Positions 24,995 through 35,092 of a DNA stretch of 64,000 nt are shown piece by piece. Positions within the stretch are counted from its first letter, which is position 1. The number at the start of each line of letters is the position of its first letter. A program made the position numbers and the translations under genes. This stretch comes from Gemmatimonas sp. (lineage in GTDB: Bacteria > Gemmatimonadota > Gemmatimonadetes > Gemmatimonadales > Gemmatimonadaceae), in the NCBI GenBank assembly GCA_023910675.1, contig JAAVWC010000003.1:181059-245058 (forward strand). Reading direction: 5' to 3'. A model generated the notes under the pieces. That model was not told where the DNA came from. It was given only the letters and a program-made list of their open reading frames with translations, and searched no databases.

Positions 24995-27214
24995 ATGCCT
25001 GTCCCGTCACTCTTTTCGTCTTTCCGCACGGTGGTGCTGGTTGGTCTCCTCGTGAGCCCGCTGCGCACCGCGGCCGCCCAGCGCGCCGCGCGCTGCAATG
25101 CCGACGAGCGGGTACGCGGCGTCCGCTTCGATGGCAGCCCGGCGTTCGACGTCCTGGCAATGGCCACCACGATCGTGACGCATGAGCCAGGCTTCGTGAC
25201 GCGCGTATTCAAGATTGGCACGGCCCCCTGCGTGGACACGCTCGAAGTCCGTCGCGACGCGCTCCGCCTCGCCATTCTGCACCGACAGGCGGGGTGGTTC
25301 CAGGCGAGCGTCTCCCCGCTGGTGACCAAGCGCGCCGATGGGGTCAGGGTCCGTTTTGTCATCACGCCGGGGCGCGAGGCCGTCGTCGACGGCGTCGCCG
25401 TTCGCGGGCTCCCGGAGCCCCCCGAGGGGCGTCGGCCGTACGACGCCACCCTCGCGCAGCTCGTGGGTAAGCGGTTCGACCGCACGCGCGTGGATACCAC
25501 GGTCTCCGGGGTGGTCGCCCGCTTGCGCGACGCCGGCTTCGCGCGCGCCTCGATGCCCACCAGCCGCATTCGCATTGACACGCTCAATGCGCTGGTGCGT
25601 CTCGACCTCAACTTCACCACCGGGCCACCATTGCGCATCGGGACGGTGCATGTGGCGGTCCGTCCAGTCTCGACAGGGCGACCGCGCGTCGATTCTGCCG
25701 ATGTGGCCCGACTGGTGGCCATTCAGCCCGGCGATCGCTTCAGCGCGTCGGCCCTGCTCGACGCCCAGCGCGCGCTCTATCGCTCCGAAGCATTTCGCTT
25801 GGTGGTCATGGACACGGCGTCCAGCACGTCCACCGCCGATAGCCTCATCGACCTGCGTATCGCTGTCGCGGAAGCGCGTATGCGCGCCGCTCGCGTAGGA
25901 CTGGGATGGGCCACGCAAGATTGCGTGCGCGCCCAAGGACGCATCACCGACCGCGGCTTCCTCGGCGTCGGTCGACGGGTGGAATTCTCGGCACGTGCCT
26001 CCAAGCTGGGGCTCGGGGCGCCTGCCGATATCGCACCGGCGCTCTGCTCGCAGGCGCTGCGCGATGATCCGTTCAGCCAGCGCGTCAATTACTACGCCGG
26101 TGCGACGATTACCAATGCGCGACTGTTTGGCCTGCCAGTCGTCCCGCTCGTTTCGGTGTACAGCGAGCGTCGCGGCGAACCCTATGCGTACCTGCGCGAA
26201 ACGGCCATTGGTGCGCTGGCCGACGTGTCCCGACAGTTCAGCAATCGTACGAGCGGCGCGGCCAGCTTCCAGTACGAAAACGGTAAAACGACGGTCGATC
26301 CGGCGGTGTCGTGTACGCGCTTCGGATTGTGTCGGCCGGAAGAACTCGTGCTCAACGCCTTCGGTCGCGGCATCGGCATCGTGAGCACGTCGGCGTTGCA
26401 CGACCGTACCGACAACGCGACCAACCCCGCGCGCGGATGGCGCGTGCGCGGGGAGTTACGCTTGGGGCAAACGGTCTCCGAGCGGGTGGAGACGGTCCGC
26501 TTTCAACGCACGACCGGCGAACTCGCCGGTTTTTCACGGTTCCTTGGCGGTGTCGTCGGCGCCCGCTTTCAAGCCGCCGGCGCCTTCGCGCCAGGTGCCG
26601 AATTGGTCGATGGGACGCCGCTCATTCCGCAGCAGGAGCGGCTGTTCGTGGGCGGACAAAACTCCGTTCGCGGCTATCAGCAGAACCTGCTCGGCCCAGT
26701 CGACTACGTGGTGAGAGCGGTCCGCCCGGTCGCCGGCACCGACGGGGAATACGAAGTGGTGCCCAATAGCCGCGACAACGAAGTCCCCCGCGGTGGTACG
26801 GCGCTGCTGGTCGGCAATCTCGAGTGGCGTCGCGGTGTACGATTCATTGCGGAGCAGCTGCAGCTCGCGGCCTTCGTCGACGCTGGTGCGCTGTGGGAAA
26901 CGCGCTCCGATCGGTTCTCGTGGGCCGACATGCGCTACACGCCGGGTGTCGGTGTACGTCTCGTGACGCCGCTGGGGCCGTTCCGGCTCGACGTCGGCTA
27001 TCGGCCGTACGGGAAGCGCGTCGGCCGCGCGTTGTACTTCTCCGACGGCAAAACGGGAACGCCGGCGGGGATTTACTGCGCGAGCCCGCGACAGGCCAAC
27101 ATCGTTGCGGACTATTCCAACGTGTTCGCGTGCCCCGCCACGTACACGCCGCCTGTTTCACAGAGCATCTTCTCGCGCCTCGTGTTCCACTTCGGTCTCG
27201 GACAGGCGTTCTGA
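24995..27214 (+). CDS. Omp85-family outer-membrane protein, TamA-like
   Basis: 739 residues. A signal peptide (VVLVGLLVSPLRTAAAQ) is followed by POTRA-like repeats (about 35-310; e.g. VDGVAVRGLPEPPEGR and DVARLVAIQPGDRFSASALLDAQRALY). A C-terminal 16-strand-type barrel carries the L6 signature GQNSVRGYQQN and ends in Phe (VFHFGLGQAF). The next gene, overlapping by one base, is tamB-like, which makes this the TamA partner rather than BamA. Together the pair is expected to bridge inner and outer membranes for phospholipid or protein transport. TACATT lies 8 bases before the ATG with no Shine-Dalgarno. Confidence 0.9.
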   Translation: MPVPSLFSSFRTVVLVGLLVSPLRTAAAQRAARCNADERVRGVRFDGSPAFDVLAMATTIVTHEPGFVTRVFKIGTAPCVDTLEVRRDALRLAILHRQAGWFQASVSPLVTKRADGVRVRFVITPGREAVVDGVAVRGLPEPPEGRRPYDATLAQLVGKRFDRTRVDTTVSGVVARLRDAGFARASMPTSRIRIDTLNALVRLDLNFTTGPPLRIGTVHVAVRPVSTGRPRVDSADVARLVAIQPGDRFSASALLDAQRALYRSEAFRLVVMDTASSTSTADSLIDLRIAVAEARMRAARVGLGWATQDCVRAQGRITDRGFLGVGRRVEFSARASKLGLGAPADIAPALCSQALRDDPFSQRVNYYAGATITNARLFGLPVVPLVSVYSERRGEPYAYLRETAIGALADVSRQFSNRTSGAASFQYENGKTTVDPAVSCTRFGLCRPEELVLNAFGRGIGIVSTSALHDRTDNATNPARGWRVRGELRLGQTVSERVETVRFQRTTGELAGFSRFLGGVVGARFQAAGAFAPGAELVDGTPLIPQQERLFVGGQNSVRGYQQNLLGPVDYVVRAVRPVAGTDGEYEVVPNSRDNEVPRGGTALLVGNLEWRRGVRFIAEQLQLAAFVDAGALWETRSDRFSWADMRYTPGVGVRLVTPLGPFRLDVGYRPYGKRVGRALYFSDGKTGTPAGIYCASPRQANIVADYSNVFACPATYTPPVSQSIFSRLVFHFGLGQAF

Positions 27215-30200
27215 TGACCACGCGCATGTCTCCCCGGCAGCGTCGGTTCTGGTGGGCGGCGGCCATCGTGCTCGGCATGGGCAGCGGCATGGGCCTTGGC
27301 TATCTCGTCGCCACGAACACCGAGTCCGGCCGCAGCTGGCTGCGCTCGACGCTTATCAGCCGCGCCAACCGGGTATTTGGCGGACGGGGCTCCATCCGCA
27401 TTGGACGCCTGCGCGAGATCAGCCCCGGACGCGTGGTGGCCGAAGACGTGTCGCTGGTGGACACCGTCGGCGTCCCGGTCATCACCGCCAAGCGGGTGGT
27501 GGGGACGCTCAACGTGCGCGGGCTGTTCAGTCGGGTCATTCACATCCGCGCCCTCTCCCTGAGCGGGGTGGTGATGACGCTGCGGCAGGAGCAGAGCGGG
27601 CGCCCGTGGAATATCGCGTACATCATTTCGGGCGACACCACGCGCAAGGCGCCCCACACCGCGGTGCAGTTCGGCGATGATGTGCGCGTGGATTCGTTGC
27701 GCATCGACGATGGCGTGGTGACGACGCGCGCGCCCTGGTCGCCCCACCCGATGTTCACCGGGGCCGCCCGCGACAGTGTTGCCGCCGTGCGCGACAGCCT
27801 GCACGATCTCGAACACGTGGCTGACGGTCGGTACTTCGAGCGCCGACGCATTCTGTTGAACGCCGTGCGGGCCCACGATCTTGTCGTCGTTGACGTCAAG
27901 AAACGTCCGGCCTCGCTGCGCCTCGATTCGTTGAGTGGGGGGCTCTCCGGCCCACCGATTCCCATTCGCCAAGCGCGCGGCCTGATCACCTGGACCGCCG
28001 ACTCGCTGCTGCTGAATCTCGCCGACGTGGTGTTGCCCGCTTCGCGCGGCAGTGCGGTCGGGATGGTCGCGTGGAATCAGCCCGGTCCCGTACGCTTCGA
28101 CGTGCTCGTCAAGGCGGATGCGGCGTTGTCCGACCTCGCCTGGGTGTGGGACGTGATGCCGCGCGACGGACGCGGCACCGCCACGGTACGTATGCGCACG
28201 TTGGCCGATCCGTTCGACGCCGAATATGCCCTGCACGCGCTCGACGTGCAGAGCGGGGAATCGCGTATTCGCGGCGACATTGCGGTCACGGTGCGTCCTG
28301 CTGATCTGCTACTGCATCATGTGGACCTCCAGTTCGCACCAGTGAGCAGCGCGCTGTTGCGTCGTCTCAGTTACGAGGCCGTTCCCGCCGAGGTGCGTGG
28401 GAGCTTCAGCGGGCGACTGCGCGCGTTGAACGGGGGGCCGCTTACGGCGTTCAAGCTCGATCTGCTCGATGCACGGTTTGTCGACGCGGCGGTGGTCGGC
28501 GGGAATGCTGTTTCGAGCGTCAAGCTCGCGGGAATGCTGGCGTTTGGCGTTCGCCCGCGAGCCTGGGGGCTCTCCGCCAACGAGCTTCGCGTCGATCTCC
28601 GGTCGGTACGGGTGTTGGTGCCTTCCATGTTGCCCGTCGACGGCATTGTCGCCGGCGGGCTTACCGTACGCAGTGCCGATCGCTCCGCAGCCGACCTCAC
28701 GGGCGTCGGACTCACCTGGACCGACGCGGCAGGCAATGTGTCGGTGTTGCGCGGTGACGCGCGTGCGCGCTACGACGGCAAGACGCCTGAAGTGCACGCG
28801 GCGCTGCGCCTCGATCCGCTCTCCATGCTGGCGTTGGCGCGCATCGACAGCACCGTTCCACTGCGGTCACGCGTGGCCGGCAGCATCACGCTCGATGGCT
28901 CACTCGACGCACTCACTTGGCGCGGTCGCCTGCTGGCGCTGGCCGATGGGGCATCGTTGCAGTTCGACTCCGCCGGTGCACCGCGTGGCGTGTCGCTGGC
29001 GCTCGACGGCACGGCGGCCATCAGGAATCGCAGCTGGTTCGGGACCGCCCAGGGAAATCTCGTCGACTTGGACGTTCGTCGATGGGTGGGCAAGTCCACA
29101 ATACCGTCCACAGCGCTCAATGGCACGGTGCGGCTCACCGCGCGCGGACCGCTGGATAGCACCGCCGCAGCCACGCGCGATACGCGCGATGTGTGGGCCA
29201 TCGAGGGTGGCGGTGAAGTCGCCCTCGCACAGCGCGACGCGACCGAGCGTCCGGCCTTTGATCTGGTGGCGAGTGCGATGCTTGGACGTGATCGGCTCGT
29301 CGTCGATTCCGCGCTCGGACGTTTGGGTGGCGTCGTGCTGGAAGCCCGCGGGGCGCTCGCGCGCGACTCGATGAGCATCGATACCCTCCAGCTGTCGGTC
29401 CGTGCCGATTCGCTCGAGGCGGTCGCGCGTCAGCTGGGCCGTGTTGCCGACATGATGCAACCGGTCGATTCGGCCATGGCGAACTCATTGCGCCAGGTGG
29501 CGGCCGATACCCTGCGCGGCGATGCGTCATTCTCGGGGTACCTGTACGGCAGTCTGCGCAAGGCCGACGCGACCGCCGCGTTGGGCGCGCGTGAAGTACA
29601 AGTGGGGGCCATCCGGGTGGGCCGCATCTTCGGCTCTGCGCACGCCACTGATGTCTTCCGTCGCCCCGCATTTGCCGGAACGGCCAACGCCGACGAAGTC
29701 ACTGGCGTCGGCGCGGTGCGCATTCAGTCGGCCACCTTTGCCGTTGCTGATGCCAGCCCCGACAGCGGCAAGCTCGTGCTCGACGTGAGCAGTGATACCG
29801 ACGCCCATCTGGTGGTGCGCGGCGGCTACACGGCCAAGGGGAGCAACACGTCGGTGCTGCTCGATTCCTTGCGCCTCAGCTACGACCGCGTCACGTGGCG
29901 CAGTGCGGCACCGATCGCGGTGGTGAACGACAGCACCGGCCTCTCGGTGCGCGCGTCGGAGTTGCGCTCGAGCACAGGGGGGGGATTAGTCATTCGCGCC
30001 AACGTTCCGCGCAGCGGGGCGGTCAATGGCGAACTGCGCGTCGAGCGCTTTCCCTTCGGTGAAGTGAGCGCCCTGCTCGCTGGCACGCCGCCGGTTGCAG
30101 GTACGATCAGCGGCAAGGCCGATCTCGCCGGTACTCGCGGCGCTCCCCAAATCGGGTGGGATCTCGTCGCCGATTCCGTGGGTATCGGGGGCTTCCGCGC

Positions 30201-31818
30201 GCCGCCGATTACGAGCGCCGGCCAGTACGCCAATCGGCGGCTGACGGCGCGCGCCGTCATTCGCGACACGCTGGGCGGTACGCTACGCGCTGAGGGACAG
30301 GTACCGGTGGACCTCACGATCGGTACGGTGGCAAAGCGACTGCTGGCCGACGGGGTCGTGGGCGAGGTGGTGGTCGACTCGCTGCGGCTGGCGGCGCTAC
30401 CGCTCACCGTCGATGGCCTCACTCGCCTGCACGGCCTCATTGACGGTCGCCTCACGATTGGTGGAACCTTCGAGCGTCCGACCGCGCAAGGTACCGTGCA
30501 ACTCGTCGATGCCGGGGCGCGCCTCGAGGAGTTCGGCGTGCAACCCACCGATGGGCGAGCGGTGCTGCGTGCCAATGCGGATTCACTGGTGTTGCAATCG
30601 CTGCATCTGCGCAGTGGCGGCCTCGGCGACAGCATTGGTGCGCAGGGCGTCCTGCGCTTCGCATCGGGTGAGACTCCGGCATCGGTCGATCTTCGCCTGT
30701 CGGCACGTGACTTCATCGTCTCGCGTCAGCGCGATGGCACTGATCTCGACCTCAGCGGGACCGTACGCATCGCGGGGCCAGTGTCGCGCCCGGTGGTCAG
30801 CGGAACGGTGTTCGTGCCGCGTGCCAATCTCGTCATCGATCCGCTCGGTGCACGTACCGCGCTCGATCTCACCAGCAATGCCGCACGCGCCCTGCTGGGC
30901 GCGGATGAAGTGCCCGTCGCGGAAACTGCGGCGCAGTCGTTGTCCAAGCTCGGCGCGTCGCTCACGGTCTCCAATGCGCGGCTCGAACTCGGCAACGATG
31001 TGTGGGTGCAAACACCGGAAGCGCGCGTCAAACTATCGGGTGGCCTCGACGTGACCGCAGCCGGTGACCTGCTGGCACTCGACGGCGAAATCCTCGCCAA
31101 TCGCGGGCAGTATCGCCTCGAACTTGGCGTCGTCAATCGCAGCTTCAGCGTCGACTCGGGGCGTGTGCGCTTTTTCGGGAATACCGCGATCGCACCGATC
31201 CTCGATATCACCGCGACCAACGTCGTGCGCGTTGCTGGCGGCTCTGAGGTGCCAGTGCGTGTACATATTGGCGGCAACTACGACCAGCCCGTGCTCACGC
31301 TCTCCAGCACCGATCCGCTGTACGCGAGCGCGCCGGAAAGCGAAATCATTTCGCTGCTCATCTTCGGAGCGCCCACCTTTGCACTCGATGGACAAAGTCA
31401 GAGCACGGTACGCGCAGTCACGGGCGTGCTGTTGCCGTCCGTTGGAGGTCTGGTGGAAGGAGTGCTGCAGCGCTGGTTGCCGGTGAACACCATTCAGGTC
31501 AGCACCGGTCGCGGCCAGGCCGACGACGCGGCGGCGGGCACGTCGCTCATCGACAACCTGAATCTCAGCATCAGCGCCGGCAAGCAGGTCGGCGAACGCA
31601 CCTTCCTGCGCCTCAATACCGGCATCTGCCGCGGTGCCTCGCAGGCCACGTCGCGCAATAGCCCACTCTGGGGGGGCGTGGCCGCGGAGTATCGCATTGC
31701 CCGCAACTGGTGGGGGCAGGTGGGCGTTGATCCCGGTTCGACCCCGTGCACCAGCACGACGAATGGGCTGCCGCGCGTGCAGTTCGGTTTCGACCTGTTC
31801 CGCGAATGGATCTTCTAG
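27214..31818 (+). CDS. tamB: TamB-family translocation/assembly module protein
   Basis: 1534 residues from MTTRMSPRQRRFWW; the ATG overlaps the tamA stop (TGATG). One N-terminal membrane helix (AAAIVLGMGSGMGLGYLVA) anchors a very long beta-helical periplasmic body built of repeated strands. The C-terminal TamB domain (DUF490) contains LDGEILANRGQYRLELGVVN, the FFGNTAIAPILDITA region, VHIGGNYDQPVLTLSS and a barrel-like end KQVGERTFLRLNTG ... FDLFREWIF. Such proteins form a hydrophobic groove that moves phospholipids to the outer membrane. It holds an eight-G run near 29977-29984. Its last four bases overlap the convergent AarF gene. Confidence 0.93.
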   Translation: MTTRMSPRQRRFWWAAAIVLGMGSGMGLGYLVATNTESGRSWLRSTLISRANRVFGGRGSIRIGRLREISPGRVVAEDVSLVDTVGVPVITAKRVVGTLNVRGLFSRVIHIRALSLSGVVMTLRQEQSGRPWNIAYIISGDTTRKAPHTAVQFGDDVRVDSLRIDDGVVTTRAPWSPHPMFTGAARDSVAAVRDSLHDLEHVADGRYFERRRILLNAVRAHDLVVVDVKKRPASLRLDSLSGGLSGPPIPIRQARGLITWTADSLLLNLADVVLPASRGSAVGMVAWNQPGPVRFDVLVKADAALSDLAWVWDVMPRDGRGTATVRMRTLADPFDAEYALHALDVQSGESRIRGDIAVTVRPADLLLHHVDLQFAPVSSALLRRLSYEAVPAEVRGSFSGRLRALNGGPLTAFKLDLLDARFVDAAVVGGNAVSSVKLAGMLAFGVRPRAWGLSANELRVDLRSVRVLVPSMLPVDGIVAGGLTVRSADRSAADLTGVGLTWTDAAGNVSVLRGDARARYDGKTPEVHAALRLDPLSMLALARIDSTVPLRSRVAGSITLDGSLDALTWRGRLLALADGASLQFDSAGAPRGVSLALDGTAAIRNRSWFGTAQGNLVDLDVRRWVGKSTIPSTALNGTVRLTARGPLDSTAAATRDTRDVWAIEGGGEVALAQRDATERPAFDLVASAMLGRDRLVVDSALGRLGGVVLEARGALARDSMSIDTLQLSVRADSLEAVARQLGRVADMMQPVDSAMANSLRQVAADTLRGDASFSGYLYGSLRKADATAALGAREVQVGAIRVGRIFGSAHATDVFRRPAFAGTANADEVTGVGAVRIQSATFAVADASPDSGKLVLDVSSDTDAHLVVRGGYTAKGSNTSVLLDSLRLSYDRVTWRSAAPIAVVNDSTGLSVRASELRSSTGGGLVIRANVPRSGAVNGELRVERFPFGEVSALLAGTPPVAGTISGKADLAGTRGAPQIGWDLVADSVGIGGFRAPPITSAGQYANRRLTARAVIRDTLGGTLRAEGQVPVDLTIGTVAKRLLADGVVGEVVVDSLRLAALPLTVDGLTRLHGLIDGRLTIGGTFERPTAQGTVQLVDAGARLEEFGVQPTDGRAVLRANADSLVLQSLHLRSGGLGDSIGAQGVLRFASGETPASVDLRLSARDFIVSRQRDGTDLDLSGTVRIAGPVSRPVVSGTVFVPRANLVIDPLGARTALDLTSNAARALLGADEVPVAETAAQSLSKLGASLTVSNARLELGNDVWVQTPEARVKLSGGLDVTAAGDLLALDGEILANRGQYRLELGVVNRSFSVDSGRVRFFGNTAIAPILDITATNVVRVAGGSEVPVRVHIGGNYDQPVLTLSSTDPLYASAPESEIISLLIFGAPTFALDGQSQSTVRAVTGVLLPSVGGLVEGVLQRWLPVNTIQVSTGRGQADDAAAGTSLIDNLNLSISAGKQVGERTFLRLNTGICRGASQATSRNSPLWGGVAAEYRIARNWWGQVGVDPGSTPCTSTTNGLPRVQFGFDLFREWIF

Positions 31819-33251
31819 TCCGCGCGGGCCGCGGTGCGTGTCGGGAGAAACCGCCGCACCACGGTGAACGCTGTGCCGGCCAGCGCACCCAGCGTGGCCG
31901 CAAAGGTCACCAACGGCTCACGCCTACCATGGTCGCCCAGTAACGCCGCCAGCAGTTCATTGCGCATGCGCAGCACCACCGGGGAGGCCACCTTGATGCT
32001 GTTGAAGTTGCGGTCGTAGCGCGCACCAACCCCCTCGATGAGCGCCGCCGTCCGGGCGAAGTACACCAGCTCACCCGGCAGAATGATGGGCCAGTTGAAC
32101 AGCTCACGCATGACACGTTCGGCCACCACTCGCGCCCTGTCGACCGTGGTCGCGTCGGTGTACGCAATATCGAGGAGCGCATCGACCAACGCCGTCATTG
32201 TTTCCGGCGGCGTGCCAGGCGCAACCATGCCGAGGGCGAAGAAGCCCTGCGCGGTACCTGCGGCGTCTTTGCGGATGGCGGCAATGATCGTATCGAACAG
32301 GGCCTTGCGCGTCGACACCGGGACATCGATGACCATGCCGAAGTCGAGCAGCACCAATCGCCCGCGACGGTCCACCAGCAGATTGCCGGGGTGCGGATCG
32401 GCATGAAACACGCCGTCGCGCAGCATCATGCGCGCGTAGGTCTCGATCAGCGTTTCCGCGAGCACCTGCGGCTTCACCAGCCCCTGCGCAATCTGCGCGT
32501 CGAGCTGGTCAATGCGCGTGCCTTCCACGAACTCGAGCACCAGCACGTCGCGTCGGGTAAGCGCCGTCTCAACGTGCGGAATCTTGAGGCGAGGTTCGTC
32601 GGTGAAACGCTCGCGCATACGCATACACTGCATCGCCTCGCGTTCGAAATCCATTTCTTCGCGCACATGCCGGTCGAACTCGTCGAGCACGACGCGGACG
32701 CCCAGCACATGCACGTGCGACCAGCGCGCGTACACAGCATTTACGATGGCGCGCGACAGCCGGATGTCACGGTCGACAACCGCTTCCACTCCCGGCCGCA
32801 GCACTTTCACCACGACGTCGCGTCCTTCGGAGCGCGCGCGATGCACCTGGCCCAGGGATCCTGCAGCAATGGGTTCGCGGTTGAGCGACTGCACGACCGT
32901 GTCGGGATGCGCGCCCCACGACGCCACCAGCGTGCGCTCGACATCACGCCACGGCACCGGGGGTACGCGATCGGTGAGCGTCCCCAGGGCCTGCAGATAC
33001 GGCTCGGGAATGAGGTCGGCGCGACTGGCAAAAATCTGCGCCAGCTTCACGAAGGTGGGGCCCAGCGTCGCCACCTGATGCACCACCTGCCGAGCCCGAC
33101 GATCGTGAAACGCATAGGATCGTTGCAGGGACGCCCCCCACCACAGCCAACGTCGCTTGTCGCGAAAGAGCGACACCACGATGGGCACCAGCCGCCACAG
33201 AATCACCCACAGGCGCGGCAATTCCTTCCAGGGGACACCGGTCTGCGTCAT
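31815..33251 (-). CDS. AarF/UbiB/ABC1-family atypical kinase
   Basis: 478 residues from MTQTGVPWKELPRLW. The ABC1 marks are present: the KxGQ-like FVKLAQIFASR, the Ala/Gly-rich loop AAGSLGQVHRA, the Lys in VVVKVLRPGV, the catalytic DPHPGNLLV and the metal-binding LLDFGMV. A C-terminal hydrophobic stretch (LVTFAATLGALAGTAFTV) may anchor it in the membrane. In proteobacteria UbiB supports ubiquinone synthesis; no quinone-pathway gene is near, so the partner lipid is unknown. Its ATG overlaps the SDR stop (ATGA), so the two are coupled. A longer upstream start is antisense-like and rejected. Confidence 0.92.
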   Translation of the reverse strand: MTQTGVPWKELPRLWVILWRLVPIVVSLFRDKRRWLWWGASLQRSYAFHDRRARQVVHQVATLGPTFVKLAQIFASRADLIPEPYLQALGTLTDRVPPVPWRDVERTLVASWGAHPDTVVQSLNREPIAAGSLGQVHRARSEGRDVVVKVLRPGVEAVVDRDIRLSRAIVNAVYARWSHVHVLGVRVVLDEFDRHVREEMDFEREAMQCMRMRERFTDEPRLKIPHVETALTRRDVLVLEFVEGTRIDQLDAQIAQGLVKPQVLAETLIETYARMMLRDGVFHADPHPGNLLVDRRGRLVLLDFGMVIDVPVSTRKALFDTIIAAIRKDAAGTAQGFFALGMVAPGTPPETMTALVDALLDIAYTDATTVDRARVVAERVMRELFNWPIILPGELVYFARTAALIEGVGARYDRNFNSIKVASPVVLRMRNELLAALLGDHGRREPLVTFAATLGALAGTAFTVVRRFLPTRTAARAD

Positions 33252-34168
33252 GCGCGGCCCAATGCCGTCGCAATGAGCGCGTCGGCATGCACGTGCGCCA
33301 GCGCGGCCGACTGCGTCCACAGCGCTTCCGCCATTTCGATATTGCACGCCAGGCGCGATGGCGTCTTCCGTGCGCGCTTCACCCAATACGCGCCAGGGTG
33401 CGCGGCGCTCTCGGGGGCGTGCGACAGCCACACCAGCGTGTCCGCCCCCTTCTCGGCCGTCACCGACACCACATCCATAAGGCCGCGAAGCAGACGGCCC
33501 ACGCGGCCGTTGTTGGTCGCAAAGCGCGTGCTCACCACGCCGGGGTGCATGGCCTGCACCACGATCTGCGCCGGATCGAGCCGGCGTGCCAAGGCGTTGG
33601 TGAACCAGATGTTGAAGAGCTTCGAGTTGGCATACGCCCGCCAGCCACCAAAGCCGCGCGTCAATTGCAGGTCATCCAGATCAGGTCGCGCATTCTCGTG
33701 CGCACGGCTGGAAACCGTCACGATGTGCGCCGCCCCCTGGGGCGTGGCCGCCGCCGCGAGTGCGGGGAGGAGGTGCAGCGTAAGCGTGAAGTAGCTGAGA
33801 TGGTTGAGCGCAAAGGTCTGCTCGAACCCATCGCTCGTCACCTGACGTTCGAGAAACATCGCCCCGGCGTTGTTGGCCAGCACGTCAATCACAGGATGCG
33901 ACGCCAAGAGCCGCGTGGCCAGTTCGCGGACCTCCTCCTGGCGCGAAAGGTCCGCGATTTCCCAGGTGATGTCCCGCCGGCCGCTGTCACTCATGATCGC
34001 CTGTGCGGCCGCACGGGTCTTGGCCTCGTTCCGCCCGACCATCACGACCGTCGCTCCGGCGGCGGCGTACTGGCGTACCGCCGCGCGGCCAATGCCGTCG
34101 CTGGCGCCGGTGACGACGACCGTCTTGCCGTGAAAGGGAGCGGGTGCAGCGGGTTGGATATCGGACAT
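33248..34168 (-). CDS. Short-chain dehydrogenase/reductase (retinol-dehydrogenase-like)
   Basis: 306 residues from MSDIQPAAPAPFHG. Classical SDR motifs are present: VVTGASDGIGRAA (TGxxxGxG cofactor loop), IADLSRQEEV (Asp), NNAGAM, VSSRAHEN and the active-site YANSK (Tyr-x3-Lys). The later SHAPESAAHPGAYWVKRA is typical of the retinol dehydrogenase/WW-oxidoreductase-like group. An Arg after the first motif (VGRNEAKTR) favours NADP(H). It is cytosolic; the substrate is unknown. The frame runs open 173 codons further upstream, but that is the antisense of the Ig-like gene. It lies between the Ig-like lipoprotein and the AarF kinase. Confidence 0.92.
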   Translation of the reverse strand: MSDIQPAAPAPFHGKTVVVTGASDGIGRAAVRQYAAAGATVVMVGRNEAKTRAAAQAIMSDSGRRDITWEIADLSRQEEVRELATRLLASHPVIDVLANNAGAMFLERQVTSDGFEQTFALNHLSYFTLTLHLLPALAAAATPQGAAHIVTVSSRAHENARPDLDDLQLTRGFGGWRAYANSKLFNIWFTNALARRLDPAQIVVQAMHPGVVSTRFATNNGRVGRLLRGLMDVVSVTAEKGADTLVWLSHAPESAAHPGAYWVKRARKTPSRLACNIEMAEALWTQSAALAHVHADALIATALGRA

Positions 34169-34270
34169 GGGCGTAGCAGAAAGACGGGCACGGTGCAAAC
34201 GGGATCCGGCAACGCGCAAAGGGAGCGCCAACCTCAGCGCTCCCATCTGCAACCCCCATCTCGCCGGATC

Positions 34271-34295
34271 GGTTCGCGGAATTCTGTCCGCGACC
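34271..34295 (-). terminator. Imperfect hairpin after the Ig-like lipoprotein gene
   Basis: GGTTCGCGGA and TCCGCGACC pair with one bulged base around a short loop, just past the stop codon at 34303. A second small dyad, GACCA/TGGTC (34292-34304), overlaps the stop. No T run follows. Confidence 0.3.
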
Positions 34296-34302
34296 AGCGT
34301 GG

Positions 34303-34992
34303 TCAGTTCGCGACCGCTGTAATCGTGACGGGGCCAATGCTGCCCGACGAAGCCGTGGCGGTCTGCAGCCCCAGTTGGGGGCCGAGGGTCCAGCGGACTG
34401 CCACTTCGCCCAGCGCATTGGTGACCGCGGACTGGGGCGAGAGACTCCCACCGCCAGACGTGACGATGAGCGCGACTGTCTGTCCCGGAATGGGCATGCT
34501 GTTCGCACCCGTCACGCGGAACACCAGCTGGACCGGCAACGCGGCGTTCGCCTTGGCGGTCTGGTTGTTCCCCTGCACCAGGGTGATGTCCGACGCAAGG
34601 ACGCCAAGGGCGCCCAGGGTGATCGGCTCGACTCCCGGAGCGCTGCCCACGACGGTCTGCACCTGCTGGCCTGCGCCAAGCGTCCACCGAGCCTTCACCT
34701 CGCCGTTCGCATCACTCTTCGCCGTGGCCGGGTCCACCGAGCCACCCCCGGCCAGCACATTGAAACTCACCGGGATGTTGGCGATCGGCGCGCCGTCGGC
34801 CGCGTGTACACGGAGCACGATGGGCGTCGGCAGCAACGTCCCGGCGGGGGCCTGCTGCAGATGCCCCTGCACGATGGACAAGCGCGACGCAGCGGGCGCT
34901 TCGACAGTCTTCGTGCACCCCGGGAACGCCAGCAGCGTCGGGATGGCGGTGAACAGGACAGCGAGCAGGTGTGTTGGTCTGGCGGAACGCAT
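34303..34992 (-). CDS. Lipoprotein with two bacterial Ig-like (Big_1-type) domains
   Basis: 229 residues from MRSARPTHLLAVLFT. The signal peptide ends in the lipobox LAFPGC. Two homologous units of about 95 residues follow. Each has the beta-rich pattern PVSFNVLAGGGSVDPATAKSD / ALIVTSGGGSLSPQSAVTN followed by GEVKARWTLG / GEVAVRWTLG. These are intimin/invasin-type Ig folds. In other lipoproteins such domains act as surface spacers or adhesins; no enzymatic domain is attached here. It is the first gene of the run leading to the SDR and AarF genes, but with a 134-base gap. Diverges from deoC. Confidence 0.85.
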   Translation of the reverse strand: MRSARPTHLLAVLFTAIPTLLAFPGCTKTVEAPAASRLSIVQGHLQQAPAGTLLPTPIVLRVHAADGAPIANIPVSFNVLAGGGSVDPATAKSDANGEVKARWTLGAGQQVQTVVGSAPGVEPITLGALGVLASDITLVQGNNQTAKANAALPVQLVFRVTGANSMPIPGQTVALIVTSGGGSLSPQSAVTNALGEVAVRWTLGPQLGLQTATASSGSIGPVTITAVAN

Positions 34993-35052
34993 GGGCAAGT
35001 CGGTCAGGGTGCTCCTCTCCGTTGGAGGGTATCGGCAGGGGAATGGGCCGAG

Positions 35053-35083
35053 TTGAGCGCCAGTGTCGCCGCCCGCCTAGATT
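35053..35083 (+). promoter_or_regulatory. Possible deoC promoter
   Basis: TTGAGC (35053-35058) and TAGATT (35078-35083) are 19 bases apart, and the ATG follows 9 bases later. If used, the 5' leader would be only two or three bases long. Confidence 0.3.
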
Positions 35084-35092
35084 GCAAGGGTT

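Noticed and set aside
29977..29984. Eight-G run in tamB as a phase-variation switch
   Set aside because: The run is shorter, lies in a conserved strand region (TGGGLVIR) and the gene is intact; there is no positive evidence.
34169..34687. 173-codon upstream extension of the SDR frame
   Set aside because: It lies in another frame of the Ig-like lipoprotein gene, and the SDR family begins at MSDIQPAAP.
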